DNA of 59,929 nucleotides, taken from assembly GCF_018614875.1 (NCBI RefSeq), contig NZ_JAGGNW010000024.1, positions 1 through 59,929 on the forward strand, in the 5' to 3' direction. A program made the position numbers and the translations under genes. Shown here one piece after another: positions 38,035 through 46,341 of this stretch (the first letter of the stretch is position 1; each line of letters opens with the position of its first letter). The notes under the pieces were generated by a model, which saw only the letters and a list, made by a program, of their open reading frames with translations, did not search any database and was not told the origin of the DNA. The DNA comes from Variovorax paradoxus. GTDB lineage: Bacteria > Pseudomonadota > Gammaproteobacteria > Burkholderiales > Burkholderiaceae_C.

Positions 38035-40359
38035 ATGCAAGCCGCGCTCGCCTCTTTCTCCCCGGCCGCCGCGCTCCCACGGGCATCCCGTGAAGAGTGG
38101 CAGGCGCTAGACGATCCCTCCGAATGGCCCGCGTTCGGCCGCGCCCTCGATGGCGGCGATACCGGCACCGCGCAATGGGAATCGCAGGTGGCGGTGGAGG
38201 GCATGCACTGCGCGGGCTGCGGCCTTGCGGTGGAATCGGCGCTGCTGCGTGTGGCGGGCGTGCTGGAAGTGCAGGTGAACGCCGCGAGCCAGCGCGCGCG
38301 CGTGGTGTGGTCCGCTGCGCTGACGCGGCCCTCGCGCTGGTTCGAGGCCTGCGAGGCCGCGGGCTATCGGCTGGTGCCGGCCGCGGACAGCTCCGCGCGC
38401 GAGCGCCGTTCGCGGGAACTGCGGCTCGCCTTGTGGCGCTGGCTGGTGTCGGGCTTCTGCATGATGCAGGTGATGATGTATGCCTACCCGGCCTACATCG
38501 CGCAGCCCGGAGAAATGACGCCGGATGCCGCGCAGCTGCTGCGCTGGGCCTCGTGGGTGCTCACGCTGCCTGTGCTCTTCTTCTCCTGCGGTCCGTTCTT
38601 TCGCAGCGCGTGGCGCGACCTTCGCCATGCGCGCATCGGCATGGACCTGCCGGTGGCCTTCGGCATTGCCATTGCCTTCGCAGTCAGCACCGCGGCCACC
38701 TTCGACAACGCGGGCGTGCCGGGCCACGAGGTGTATTTCGACTCGCTGACCATGTTCGTGTTCTTCCTGCTCACGGGCCGCTGGCTCGAGGCGCGGCTGC
38801 GCGACCGCACGGCCGGCTCGCTCGAGGCCGTGATGAACCGCCTGCCCGACAGCATCGAGCGCCTCGGCGCCGATGGCGGCTGGCAGCGCGTGGCTGTCCG
38901 GCGCCTGGCCGCGGGCGACGTGGTGCGGGTGCGCCCCGGCGAAGCCTTTCCGGCCGATGGCGTGCTGATCGACGGGGGCACCAGCACCGACGAAGCGCTG
39001 CTCACCGGCGAATCCCGGCCCGTGCCCCGGTCGCGCGGAGAGCGCGTGCTGGCGGGCAGCCACAACCTCTCGGCCACCGTGCAGGTGCGCATCGAATCGG
39101 TGGGCGAGGGCACGCGCTTCGCACAGATCGTGCGGCTGATGGAAAGCGCCGCGATGAGCAAGCCGCGCCTGGCCCAGCTGGCCGACCGCATCGCCAGGCC
39201 ATTCCTCATCCTGGTGCTGATGTCGGCGGCCGGCGCCGCTGCCTTCTGGTGGCACGCTGATTCGGGCAAGGCGCTGATGGTGGCGGTGGCGGTGCTGATC
39301 GTGACCTGCCCGTGCGCGTTGTCCCTTGCAACGCCGGCCGCCATGCTTGCGAGCGCGGGCGCACTGGCGCGCGGCGGCGTGCTGACGTCCAATCTGCAGG
39401 CGCTCGAAGCGCTGGCCTCGGTCGATACGGTGGTCTTCGACAAGACGGGCACGCTGACTGGCGACACGCCGCGCCTCGAACGCGTGTACTGCCGCCAGGG
39501 TTTGCGCCCCGGCGATGCACTGGAGATAGGCGCCGCGCTCGGCGTGCACTCGCTGCATCCCGGTGCGCGTGCGCTGGTGAATGCATGGAACGAGCAATTC
39601 CGCTCGCCGCCCGCCTGGCGCGTGACGCAGCCGGCCGAGCTGGCCGGCCTCGGCCTCGAAGGCCTGTTGCGCCGAAGCACGAACGCTGCCGACGGGCCGG
39701 CGCTGCGCGTGCGGCTGGGCTCGGCGAGCTACTGCAAGGTGGCGCCGCTGCAGGTCGAGGCGTCGCAGGTTCACCTCTGCGACGAGCAGGGCTGGATCGC
39801 GAGCTTCGTGCTGGCAGAGGAGCTGCGCGCGGACGCCGCCGCCGCCGTGGCGGCGTTGCAGGCAGAGGGGATCACGGTGCGCCTTCTTTCGGGCGACCGC
39901 GACGGCGCCGCACGGGAGATCGCCGCGCGGGCCGGCATCGAATTCGCCCAGGGCGACTGCACGCCCGAAGAAAAGCTCGAGGTCCTGTGGCGGCTGCAGG
40001 CGGAGGGCCGGCAGGTGGCGATGGTGGGCGACGGCCTGAACGACGGCCCTTCGCTGGCGCGCGCCAACGCCTCCTTTGCTTTCGGCCGCGCGGTGCCGCT
40101 CTCTCGCGCACGGGCCGACTTCGTGGTGCCGGGCGATGCGCTCGCGGCCATTCCGCGCACCATTGCGCAAGCGCGGCGAACGCTGCGCGTGGTGCGGCAG
40201 AACCTCGCATGGGCCGCCGGCTACAACGCACTGTGCGTGCCGCTGGCGGTGGTGGGCTGGCTGCCTGCATGGCTGGCCGGGCTCGGCATGGCGGCGAGTT
40301 CGCTCGTGGTGGTGCTCAACGCGGCGCGGCTCGCAGGGCAGGGCAGGGCGGGCCACTGA
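38035..40359 (+). CDS. ccoI: Copper-transporting P-type ATPase for cbb3 assembly (CcoI/FixI)
   Basis: A 774-residue P1B-ATPase supplying copper for cytochrome cbb3 maturation. The N-terminal metal-binding domain has GMHCAGC (Cys59, Cys62), eight membrane helices, TGES in the actuator domain, CPC at 425-427 in the transport helix, Asp469 in DKTGT and GDGLNDGPSLA in the hinge. The N-terminus carries an unconserved 45-residue extension before the metal domain. It sits first in the operon behind an FNR box and is followed with a 1-base overlap by ccoS. Confidence 0.92.
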   Translation: MQAALASFSPAAALPRASREEWQALDDPSEWPAFGRALDGGDTGTAQWESQVAVEGMHCAGCGLAVESALLRVAGVLEVQVNAASQRARVVWSAALTRPSRWFEACEAAGYRLVPAADSSARERRSRELRLALWRWLVSGFCMMQVMMYAYPAYIAQPGEMTPDAAQLLRWASWVLTLPVLFFSCGPFFRSAWRDLRHARIGMDLPVAFGIAIAFAVSTAATFDNAGVPGHEVYFDSLTMFVFFLLTGRWLEARLRDRTAGSLEAVMNRLPDSIERLGADGGWQRVAVRRLAAGDVVRVRPGEAFPADGVLIDGGTSTDEALLTGESRPVPRSRGERVLAGSHNLSATVQVRIESVGEGTRFAQIVRLMESAAMSKPRLAQLADRIARPFLILVLMSAAGAAAFWWHADSGKALMVAVAVLIVTCPCALSLATPAAMLASAGALARGGVLTSNLQALEALASVDTVVFDKTGTLTGDTPRLERVYCRQGLRPGDALEIGAALGVHSLHPGARALVNAWNEQFRSPPAWRVTQPAELAGLGLEGLLRRSTNAADGPALRVRLGSASYCKVAPLQVEASQVHLCDEQGWIASFVLAEELRADAAAAVAALQAEGITVRLLSGDRDGAAREIAARAGIEFAQGDCTPEEKLEVLWRLQAEGRQVAMVGDGLNDGPSLARANASFAFGRAVPLSRARADFVVPGDALAAIPRTIAQARRTLRVVRQNLAWAAGYNALCVPLAVVGWLPAWLAGLGMAASSLVVVLNAARLAGQGRAGH

Positions 40360-40496
40360 TGGACATCCTCTTCCTGCTGATCCCGCTGTCGGTCGTGCTG
40401 GTGCTCGCCATCCTCGGCGGGCTGTGGTGGGCCATCGAGCGCGGCCAGTTCGAAGACATCGAGATCGAAGGCGACCGCATCCTGTACGGCGATTGA
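40359..40496 (+). CDS. ccoS: Cytochrome cbb3 oxidase maturation protein CcoS
   Basis: A 45-residue single-pass membrane protein of the CcoS/FixS family (MDILFLLIPLSVVLVLAILG, then GLWWAIERGQFEDIE). CcoS is needed for cofactor insertion into CcoN. The ATG overlaps the ccoI stop (TGATG). The stop codon lies inside the FNR box of the next promoter. Confidence 0.9.
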   Translation: MDILFLLIPLSVVLVLAILGGLWWAIERGQFEDIEIEGDRILYGD

Positions 40497-40506
40497 TCTG
40501 CATCAA
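40493..40506. promoter_or_regulatory. FNR/Anr box upstream of ccoN
   Basis: TTGATCTGCATCAA is a perfect FNR match, 55 bases before the ccoN ATG and overlapping the end of ccoS. It gives ccoNOQP its own oxygen-responsive promoter. Confidence 0.85.
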
Positions 40507-40561
40507 ACCCCCGGGCCGGATGCGCAGGGACACTGCCCGCAGTCCATCAAGAGGCACCACG

Positions 40562-42001
40562 ATGCAAGAACCCAATCCTCCCGCAGCGGTCTACGACGAC
40601 ACCGCCGTGCGGCAACTCGCCCTCATGTCCGTGGTCTGGGGCGTGGTCGGCATGCTCGTCGGCGTGATCATCGCCACCGAGCTCGCCTGGCCCGAATTCA
40701 GCCTCGGCATTCCATGGCTCAGCTACGGCCGCCTGCGCCCGCTGCACACCAACGCGGTGATCTTCGCGTTCGGCGGCTGCGCGCTCATGGCCACCAGCTT
40801 CCACGTGGTGCAGCGCACCTGCCAGGTCCGGCTGTTCGCGCCGGCCCTCGCATCGTTCGTGTTCTGGGGCTGGCAGGCCGTGATCGTGGCCGCGGCCATC
40901 AGCCTGCCGCTGGGCTACACCACGGGCAAGGAATACGCCGAGCTCGAATGGCCCATCGACATCCTGATCGCGGTGGTGTGGGTGGCCTATGCGGTGGTGT
41001 TCTTCGGCACCATCGGCATGCGCCGCGTGCGCCACATCTACGTGGCCAACTGGTTCTTCGGTGCGTTCATCATCGCGGTGGCGCTGCTGCACATCGTCAA
41101 CAGCGCCGAGATTCCGGCGGGCTGGATGAAGAGCTACTCGGCCTATGCCGGCGTGCAGGACGCCATGGTGCAGTGGTGGTACGGCCACAACGCGGTGGGC
41201 TTCTTCCTCACCGCGGGCTTCCTCGGGATGATGTACTACTACATCCCCAAGCAGGCCGGCCGGCCGGTGTATTCGTACCGGCTCTCCATCGTCCACTTCT
41301 GGGCGCTGATCTTCACCTACATGTGGGCCGGCCCGCACCACCTGCACTACACGGCGCTGCCGGACTGGACACAATCGCTGGGCATGGTGTTCTCGCTGAT
41401 CCTGCTCGCGCCGAGCTGGGGCGGAATGATCAACGGCGTGATGACGCTCTCGGGCGCCTGGCACAAGCTGCGCACCGACCCGATCCTGCGCTTCCTCATC
41501 GTGGCGCTGTCGTTCTACGGCATGGCGACCTTCGAGGGCCCGCTGATGTCGATCAAGACCGTCAACGCCCTGAGCCACTACACCGACTGGACCATCGGCC
41601 ACGTGCATGCCGGCGCGCTCGGCTGGGTGGGCTTCATCACGATGGGCTCGCTCTACTACCTGATCCCGCGCATGTACGGCCGCACGGAGATGTACAGCGT
41701 GAAGGCCATCGATGCGCACTTCTGGATGGCCACCATCGGCATCGTGCTCTACATCGCGGCCATGTGGATCGCCGGCGTGATGCAGGGCCTGATGTGGCGC
41801 GCCATCAACCCGGACGGCACGCTCACCTACACCTTCGTCGAGAGCGTGAAGGCCACCTTCCCGTTCTACGTGGTGCGGCTCGCCGGCGGGCTGCTGTATC
41901 TCGCCGGCATGCTGGTGATGGCGTGGAACGTGTGGATGACCGTCATCTCGGGCCGCTCCGCGCGGGCGTCCATCCCGGCCGCCGCCATTGCCCACGCCTG
42001 A
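40562..42001 (+). CDS. ccoN: Cytochrome cbb3 oxidase subunit I (CcoN)
   Basis: A 479-residue catalytic subunit with about 12 membrane helices, carrying low-spin haem b and the high-spin haem b3-CuB centre that reduces oxygen. Conserved His residues are visible in PLHTNAVIF, WYGHNAVGFF, WAGPHHLHYTALPDW and IGHVHAGALGW. Length is normal for the short-form CcoN. AAGAGG precedes the ATG. The high-affinity oxidase serves microaerobic respiration, consistent with the FNR boxes. Confidence 0.95.
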   Translation: MQEPNPPAAVYDDTAVRQLALMSVVWGVVGMLVGVIIATELAWPEFSLGIPWLSYGRLRPLHTNAVIFAFGGCALMATSFHVVQRTCQVRLFAPALASFVFWGWQAVIVAAAISLPLGYTTGKEYAELEWPIDILIAVVWVAYAVVFFGTIGMRRVRHIYVANWFFGAFIIAVALLHIVNSAEIPAGWMKSYSAYAGVQDAMVQWWYGHNAVGFFLTAGFLGMMYYYIPKQAGRPVYSYRLSIVHFWALIFTYMWAGPHHLHYTALPDWTQSLGMVFSLILLAPSWGGMINGVMTLSGAWHKLRTDPILRFLIVALSFYGMATFEGPLMSIKTVNALSHYTDWTIGHVHAGALGWVGFITMGSLYYLIPRMYGRTEMYSVKAIDAHFWMATIGIVLYIAAMWIAGVMQGLMWRAINPDGTLTYTFVESVKATFPFYVVRLAGGLLYLAGMLVMAWNVWMTVISGRSARASIPAAAIAHA

Positions 42002-42010
42002 GGAAGCGCC

Positions 42011-42640
42011 ATGACGAAGAAGACCCCCTCCCGCAGCGGCTTCACCCACGAGAAGGTGGAGACCAACAACCTGCTGATGATCGTGCTGATTCTCGTGGTC
42101 ATCGCCATCGGCGGCCTGGTCGAGATCGTGCCGCTGTTCTTTCAGAAGTCGACCACCGAGCCCATCCAGGGCCTGAAGCCGCACACGGCGCTGCAACTGG
42201 CCGGCCGCGACGTCTACCTGCGCGAGGGTTGCTACAACTGCCACTCGCAGATGATCCGGCCGTTCCGATCGGAGACGCTGCGCTACGGCCACTACTCGGT
42301 GGCGGGCGAGTTCGTCTACGACCATCCGTTCCAGTGGGGCAGCAAGCGCACCGGACCCGACCTGCATCGCGTGGGCGGCAAGTACAGCGACGAGTGGCAG
42401 CGCATCCACCTGAACAACCCGCGCGACCTGGTGCCCGAGTCGAACATGCCGGCCTATGCCTGGCTCGACAAGAACCTGGTCGATGCCGACGCCATTGCGC
42501 GCCACATGCGCGCGCTGCGCCAGGTCGGCGTGCCTTACTCGGACGAGGACATCGCCCGCGCCTCCGAAGACGTTCGCGGCAAGACCGAGCTGGACGCCAC
42601 GGTGGCGTATCTGCAATCGCTGGGCCTCGCGCTCAAGTAG
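42011..42640 (+). CDS. ccoO: Cytochrome cbb3 oxidase subunit II (CcoO)
   Basis: A 209-residue membrane-anchored monohaem cytochrome c. The N-terminal helix is at about 20-42, haem motif CYNCH at 74-78, and the axial Met is probably in ESNMPAYAWL. It passes electrons from CcoP to CcoN. It starts 10 bases after the ccoN stop. Confidence 0.95.
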   Translation: MTKKTPSRSGFTHEKVETNNLLMIVLILVVIAIGGLVEIVPLFFQKSTTEPIQGLKPHTALQLAGRDVYLREGCYNCHSQMIRPFRSETLRYGHYSVAGEFVYDHPFQWGSKRTGPDLHRVGGKYSDEWQRIHLNNPRDLVPESNMPAYAWLDKNLVDADAIARHMRALRQVGVPYSDEDIARASEDVRGKTELDATVAYLQSLGLALK

Positions 42641-42652
42641 GAGCACCGAACC

Positions 42653-42793
42653 ATGATCGACATCACCACGCTGCGCGTTGCCGCAACCGTTTCCTGCTTT
42701 GTGCTTTTCCTCGGCATCGTGGCCTGGGCCTTTGCCCGCCGCAATGCGGCGCGCTTCGAGGAAGCCGCCCGCCTGCCGCTCGAGCAGGACTGA
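42653..42793 (+). CDS. ccoQ: Cytochrome cbb3 oxidase subunit CcoQ
   Basis: A 46-residue single-helix protein beginning MIDITTLRVAATVSCF and ending PLEQD, in the ccoQ position between ccoO and ccoP. GAGCACC precedes the start. CcoQ/FixQ stabilises the complex. It is recognised by position, size and the FARRNAARFEEAA cytoplasmic tail. Confidence 0.88.
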   Translation: MIDITTLRVAATVSCFVLFLGIVAWAFARRNAARFEEAARLPLEQD

Positions 42794-42813
42794 AGAACAA
42801 AAAGAGGTCCACG

Positions 42814-43725
42814 ATGAGCGATTTCGTCAACAACTTCTGGTCGAACTACATTGCCGCCGGCACGGTGCTGAGCATCCTCGGATGCATGCTGCTGCTGTGG
42901 CTCACGGCCCGAAAGCGCGTGCCGTCCGATGCCGACAACACCACCGGCCACGTCTGGGACGAGGACCTGCGCGAGTCCAACAATCCGCTGCCCATGTGGT
43001 GGATCGGCCTTTTCGTGCTGACCATCTTCTTCGCGGTCGGCTACCTGGTGGTCTTTCCCGGCCTGGGCAGCTTCAGCGGCCAGGCGAACTGGAGCACAAG
43101 AACCGAGTACGACGAGGACGTCGCCAAGGCCACGAGGGCGCTGGCGCCCGTCTATGCGGGCTACGCCGGCATGTCGATGGAAGACATCGCGCGCGAGCCC
43201 AAGGCCATGGCCATCGGCGAGCGCCTGTTCATGAACAACTGCTCGCAGTGCCACGGTTCCGATGCGCGCGGCAGCAAGGGCTTTCCCAACCTGACCGACA
43301 AGGACTGGCTGCACGGCGGCACGCCCGAGAAGATCGCCGAGACCATCACCCAGGGCCGCGTCGGCGTGATGCCGCCGATGGCGGCGGTGGTGGGCTCGCA
43401 GGACGACGTGAAGAACCTGGCGAACTATGTGCTGAGCCTCTCGGGCGCGCCGCACGATTCCGTGCGCGCCGGCCTCGGCAAGTCGAAGTTCACGGTTTGC
43501 GCCGCCTGCCACGGCATCGGCGGAGTGGGTAACCAGGCCGTGGGCGCGCCCAATCTCAGCGACAAGATCTGGCTGCACGGCTACGGCGAGGCCGCCATCG
43601 TGCAGATCGTCAACGCCGGCAAGCACAGCGAGATGCCCGCGCAGGAAGGCCGGCTGACGGAGGCGCAGATCAAGCTGCTGGCTTCCTATGTCTGGGGATT
43701 TTCCAACCCTGCCACGGGGCCCTGA
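42814..43725 (+). CDS. ccoP: Cytochrome cbb3 oxidase subunit III (CcoP)
   Basis: A 303-residue dihaem cytochrome c. Two N-terminal helices (about 12-31 and 61-83) flank a cytoplasmic loop. Haem motifs are CSQCH (143-147) and CAACH (229-233), with Met ligands likely in GVMPPMA and SEMPAQ. It accepts electrons from soluble cytochrome c. AAAGAGG gives a good ribosome binding site. Confidence 0.95.
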   Translation: MSDFVNNFWSNYIAAGTVLSILGCMLLLWLTARKRVPSDADNTTGHVWDEDLRESNNPLPMWWIGLFVLTIFFAVGYLVVFPGLGSFSGQANWSTRTEYDEDVAKATRALAPVYAGYAGMSMEDIAREPKAMAIGERLFMNNCSQCHGSDARGSKGFPNLTDKDWLHGGTPEKIAETITQGRVGVMPPMAAVVGSQDDVKNLANYVLSLSGAPHDSVRAGLGKSKFTVCAACHGIGGVGNQAVGAPNLSDKIWLHGYGEAAIVQIVNAGKHSEMPAQEGRLTEAQIKLLASYVWGFSNPATGP

Positions 43726-43740
43726 CGTCACCAGCTCATC

Positions 43741-45198
43741 ATGGATTCATCCGGCCCCGTTTCCGCATCGGCCCCTGCCGGCCCCGGTGCGCGCAAGATC
43801 ATTCCCATCGTTGCAGCCGAGAGCGAATTGGTGGGCCTGTACGAGGCCTCGAAGAAGATCTATCCGCGCGCCGTTCGCGGCATGTTCGCGCGCTGGCGCT
43901 GGGCGATGGTCTTCCTGACCCAGCTGGTGTTCTACGGCCTGCCGTGGGCACAGTGGGGCGAGCGGCAGCTGGTGCTGTTCGACCTGGCCGCGCGCCGCTT
44001 CTACGTCTTCGGCCTGGTGCTGTATCCGCAGGACCTGATCTATCTCTCGGGGCTGCTGGTGGTCAGCGCGCTGGCGCTCTTTCTCTTCACTGCCGTGGCC
44101 GGGCGGCTGTGGTGCGGCTTCGCGTGCCCGCAGACCGTCTATACCGAGATCTTCATGTGGGTGGAGCACCGGATCGAGGGCAACCGCACCGCGCGCATGC
44201 GGCTCGATGCCGAATCGATGTCGCTCGAGAAGCTGGTGAAGAAGTGGTTCAAGCACCTGGTCTGGATCGGCATCGCCATGTGGACCGGCTTCAGCTTCGT
44301 GGGCTACTTCACGCCCATCCGGGACCTGGGCATGGCGTTCCTCCAGACCCGGCTGGGCTCGTGGGAAGTGTTCTGGGTCTTCTTCTACGGCTTTGCGACC
44401 TATGGCAACGCCGGCTTCATGCGCGAGCAGGTCTGCAAGTACATGTGCCCCTATGCGCGCTTCCAGAGCGCCATGTTCGACCGCGACACGCTCATCGTCA
44501 CCTACGACCCCGGGCGCGGCGAGCCGCACGCGCCGAGGCGCAAGGGCATCGACCCGCGCAGCATGGCGCTGGGCGACTGCATCGACTGCGGCCTCTGCGT
44601 GCAGGTGTGCCCGACCGGCATCGACATCCGCCAGGGGCTGCAATACGAATGCATCGGCTGCGGCCTGTGCGTGGACGCCTGCGGCACGGTGATGCAGAAG
44701 ATGGCCTATGCGCCGGGGTTGATCCGCTACGACACGCAGAACGGCATGGAGGCCGGATGGACGCGCCGCCAGCTGCTGCGCCGCGTGCTGCGTCCGCGCG
44801 TGCTGGTCTACGCCGCCATCCTGGCATTGCTGGTCGCAGGGCTGCTCGCCAGCCTCGTCACGCGCACGCCGCTGAAGGTGGACGTGGTGCGCGACCGTGC
44901 GTCGCTGGCCCGCATCGTCGAGGGCGGCCGGCTCGAGAACGTCTACCGGCTCCAGATCATGAACGCCACCGAGGAGGCGCGCGACTACCGCATCGCCGCG
45001 CATGGCATCGAGGGGATCGGCGTCTCGCCCGACGAGCGGATCGCCATCGGTCCGGCCCAGTCGCGGTGGGTCGCGGTGCGGCTGCAGGTGCCCTATGGCG
45101 TGGTTCCCGCCGGTTCGCACACGGTGCATTTCGACGTCCGGGACGAGCGCGGCGGTATTCAGGTGTCGGAGAAAGCGGTCTTCCTGGTGCCGCGCTGA
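43741..45198 (+). CDS. ccoG: Cupric reductase / cbb3 accessory ferredoxin CcoG
   Basis: A 485-residue membrane iron-sulfur protein. It has several membrane helices, the conserved CGFACPQTVYTE and CKYMCPYARFQS Cys pairs, two [4Fe-4S] motifs (CIDCGLCVQVCP and CIGCGLCVDAC) and a C-terminal periplasmic Ig-like domain. Known CcoG reduces Cu(II) for CcoI-linked copper insertion. It begins 15 bases after ccoP. Confidence 0.92.
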   Translation: MDSSGPVSASAPAGPGARKIIPIVAAESELVGLYEASKKIYPRAVRGMFARWRWAMVFLTQLVFYGLPWAQWGERQLVLFDLAARRFYVFGLVLYPQDLIYLSGLLVVSALALFLFTAVAGRLWCGFACPQTVYTEIFMWVEHRIEGNRTARMRLDAESMSLEKLVKKWFKHLVWIGIAMWTGFSFVGYFTPIRDLGMAFLQTRLGSWEVFWVFFYGFATYGNAGFMREQVCKYMCPYARFQSAMFDRDTLIVTYDPGRGEPHAPRRKGIDPRSMALGDCIDCGLCVQVCPTGIDIRQGLQYECIGCGLCVDACGTVMQKMAYAPGLIRYDTQNGMEAGWTRRQLLRRVLRPRVLVYAAILALLVAGLLASLVTRTPLKVDVVRDRASLARIVEGGRLENVYRLQIMNATEEARDYRIAAHGIEGIGVSPDERIAIGPAQSRWVAVRLQVPYGVVPAGSHTVHFDVRDERGGIQVSEKAVFLVPR

Positions 45199-45208
45199 AG
45201 GAATTGAA

Positions 45209-45508
45209 ATGAACACGACGACGACGAACGAACTGCCGGCACGGGACGATGCATGGTGGCGGCATCCGCTGCTCTGGATGGTGATTGCGGGGCCGGCGCT
45301 GGTGGTGGTCGCGAGCTTCGTGACCTTCTGGGTTGCATGGGACAGCCCCGACTCGCTGGTGTCGGAAGACTATTACCGCCGCGGCGTCGAAATCAACAAG
45401 ACCCTGGCTGACAAGAAGCTGATGCCCGCGGTGGCGGGCCGCAACCATGCGGCGACGCCGGCCGGGGCCGTGCCGCCACCCCGCGATGTTCCCGGGCATC
45501 CGCAATGA
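45209..45508 (+). CDS. ccoH: FixH/CcoH family protein
   Basis: A 99-residue protein with one membrane helix (about 22-44) and the family motif SPDSLVSEDYYRRGVEINK, which follows the helix in CcoH/FixH proteins. It stabilises the assembling oxidase. It begins 10 bases after ccoG. The stop overlaps a 29-codon ORF (ATGA). The C-terminal 30 residues are Ala/Pro-rich. Confidence 0.88.
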   Translation: MNTTTTNELPARDDAWWRHPLLWMVIAGPALVVVASFVTFWVAWDSPDSLVSEDYYRRGVEINKTLADKKLMPAVAGRNHAATPAGAVPPPRDVPGHPQ

Positions 45509-45594
45509 CGCTGCCATCCGCTGCCTCCGCCCTCGCCATGGTGTTCGATCGCTATTGCTGCGAGAACTGCACCCGCTTTTCGCGCGTGGTCTGA
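45505..45594 (+). CDS. 29-residue ORF wedged between ccoH and COG2836 gene
   Basis: A tiny ORF beginning MTLPSAASALAMVF and ending with a Cys-rich tail (CCENCTRF). Its ATG overlaps the ccoH stop (ATGA at 45505-45508), and its stop overlaps the next ATG (TGATG at 45592-45596). It therefore fills exactly the gap between two coupled genes. It may encode a real small protein with a C-x2-C metal-binding potential, or act only as a coupling cistron. No family is known to me. Confidence 0.45.
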   Translation: MTLPSAASALAMVFDRYCCENCTRFSRVV

Positions 45595-46310
45595 TGAGCA
45601 TGCAGACCGCATGGGCCGGCGCCGCGTTGCTGATGGGCCTTGCCGGCGGCCCGCACTGCGTGGCCATGTGCGGCGCGGCCTCGGCGGCAGTGATCCGCAT
45701 CGTGCCGGTGGCGACGCCGGCGGGCGCCCGCACCGGCGGCGGCGCTGCGTTCGCGGCTCCGGTGGCCTTTCATCTGGGCCGCATCGCGAGCTATGCCGCG
45801 GCCGGCGCCATGGCAGCCGCAAGCGCGGACAGCCTGGCCCAGGCCAGCACACAGATCGCTGCGCTCAGGCCGCTCTGGATGCTGCTGCACGTGTTCGTGT
45901 TTGCATGGGGCGCCATGCTGGCCGTCGCGGGCCGGCAGCCACTGTGGGCGCAGCGCATCGGCCGCACGCTCGAAGCGCGCCTTCGGCCGCTTGCCGCAGG
46001 CACGCCATCGGGCGTGCTGGCAGCGGGCGCGCTCTGGGTCGCCATGCCTTGCGGGTTGCTCTATTCGGCGCTGTTGCTGGCCAGCCTGGGCAATGGTCCG
46101 CTGCAGGGCGGCCTGGCGATGGTGCTGTTCGCCATGGGCAGCGGCATCTCCCTGGTGCTGGCGCCGCGGCTGTGGCAGAAATTGCGGTGGAGCGGCGCCG
46201 CGCGGCCCCAGGCCTGGGGGGCGCGCCTTGCCGGCATATTGCTGGCGGCCGTGGCGCTGCAGGCGCTCTGGGCGGACCTCGGCCATCGGATCGCGGACTG
46301 GTGCCGCTGA
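45594..46310 (+). CDS. COG2836 membrane protein (sulfite exporter TauE/SafE-like)
   Basis: A 238-residue membrane protein with about six helices and the signature GGPHCVAMCGAA near residues 16-27, typical of the COG2836 group found in cbb3 oxidase loci. Its likely role is in copper handling or cytochrome assembly, by analogy with DsbD/TauE-related transporters. A Cys-Gly-Leu in AMPCGLLYSALL gives a second conserved Cys. ATG 45594 overlaps the 29-codon ORF. It is last in the operon; the next gene is convergent after 31 bases. Confidence 0.82.
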   Translation: MSMQTAWAGAALLMGLAGGPHCVAMCGAASAAVIRIVPVATPAGARTGGGAAFAAPVAFHLGRIASYAAAGAMAAASADSLAQASTQIAALRPLWMLLHVFVFAWGAMLAVAGRQPLWAQRIGRTLEARLRPLAAGTPSGVLAAGALWVAMPCGLLYSALLLASLGNGPLQGGLAMVLFAMGSGISLVLAPRLWQKLRWSGAARPQAWGARLAGILLAAVALQALWADLGHRIADWCR

Positions 46311-46341
46311 GCGGCGTGCGCTGAGCCCTGCCGGCGCGTGG

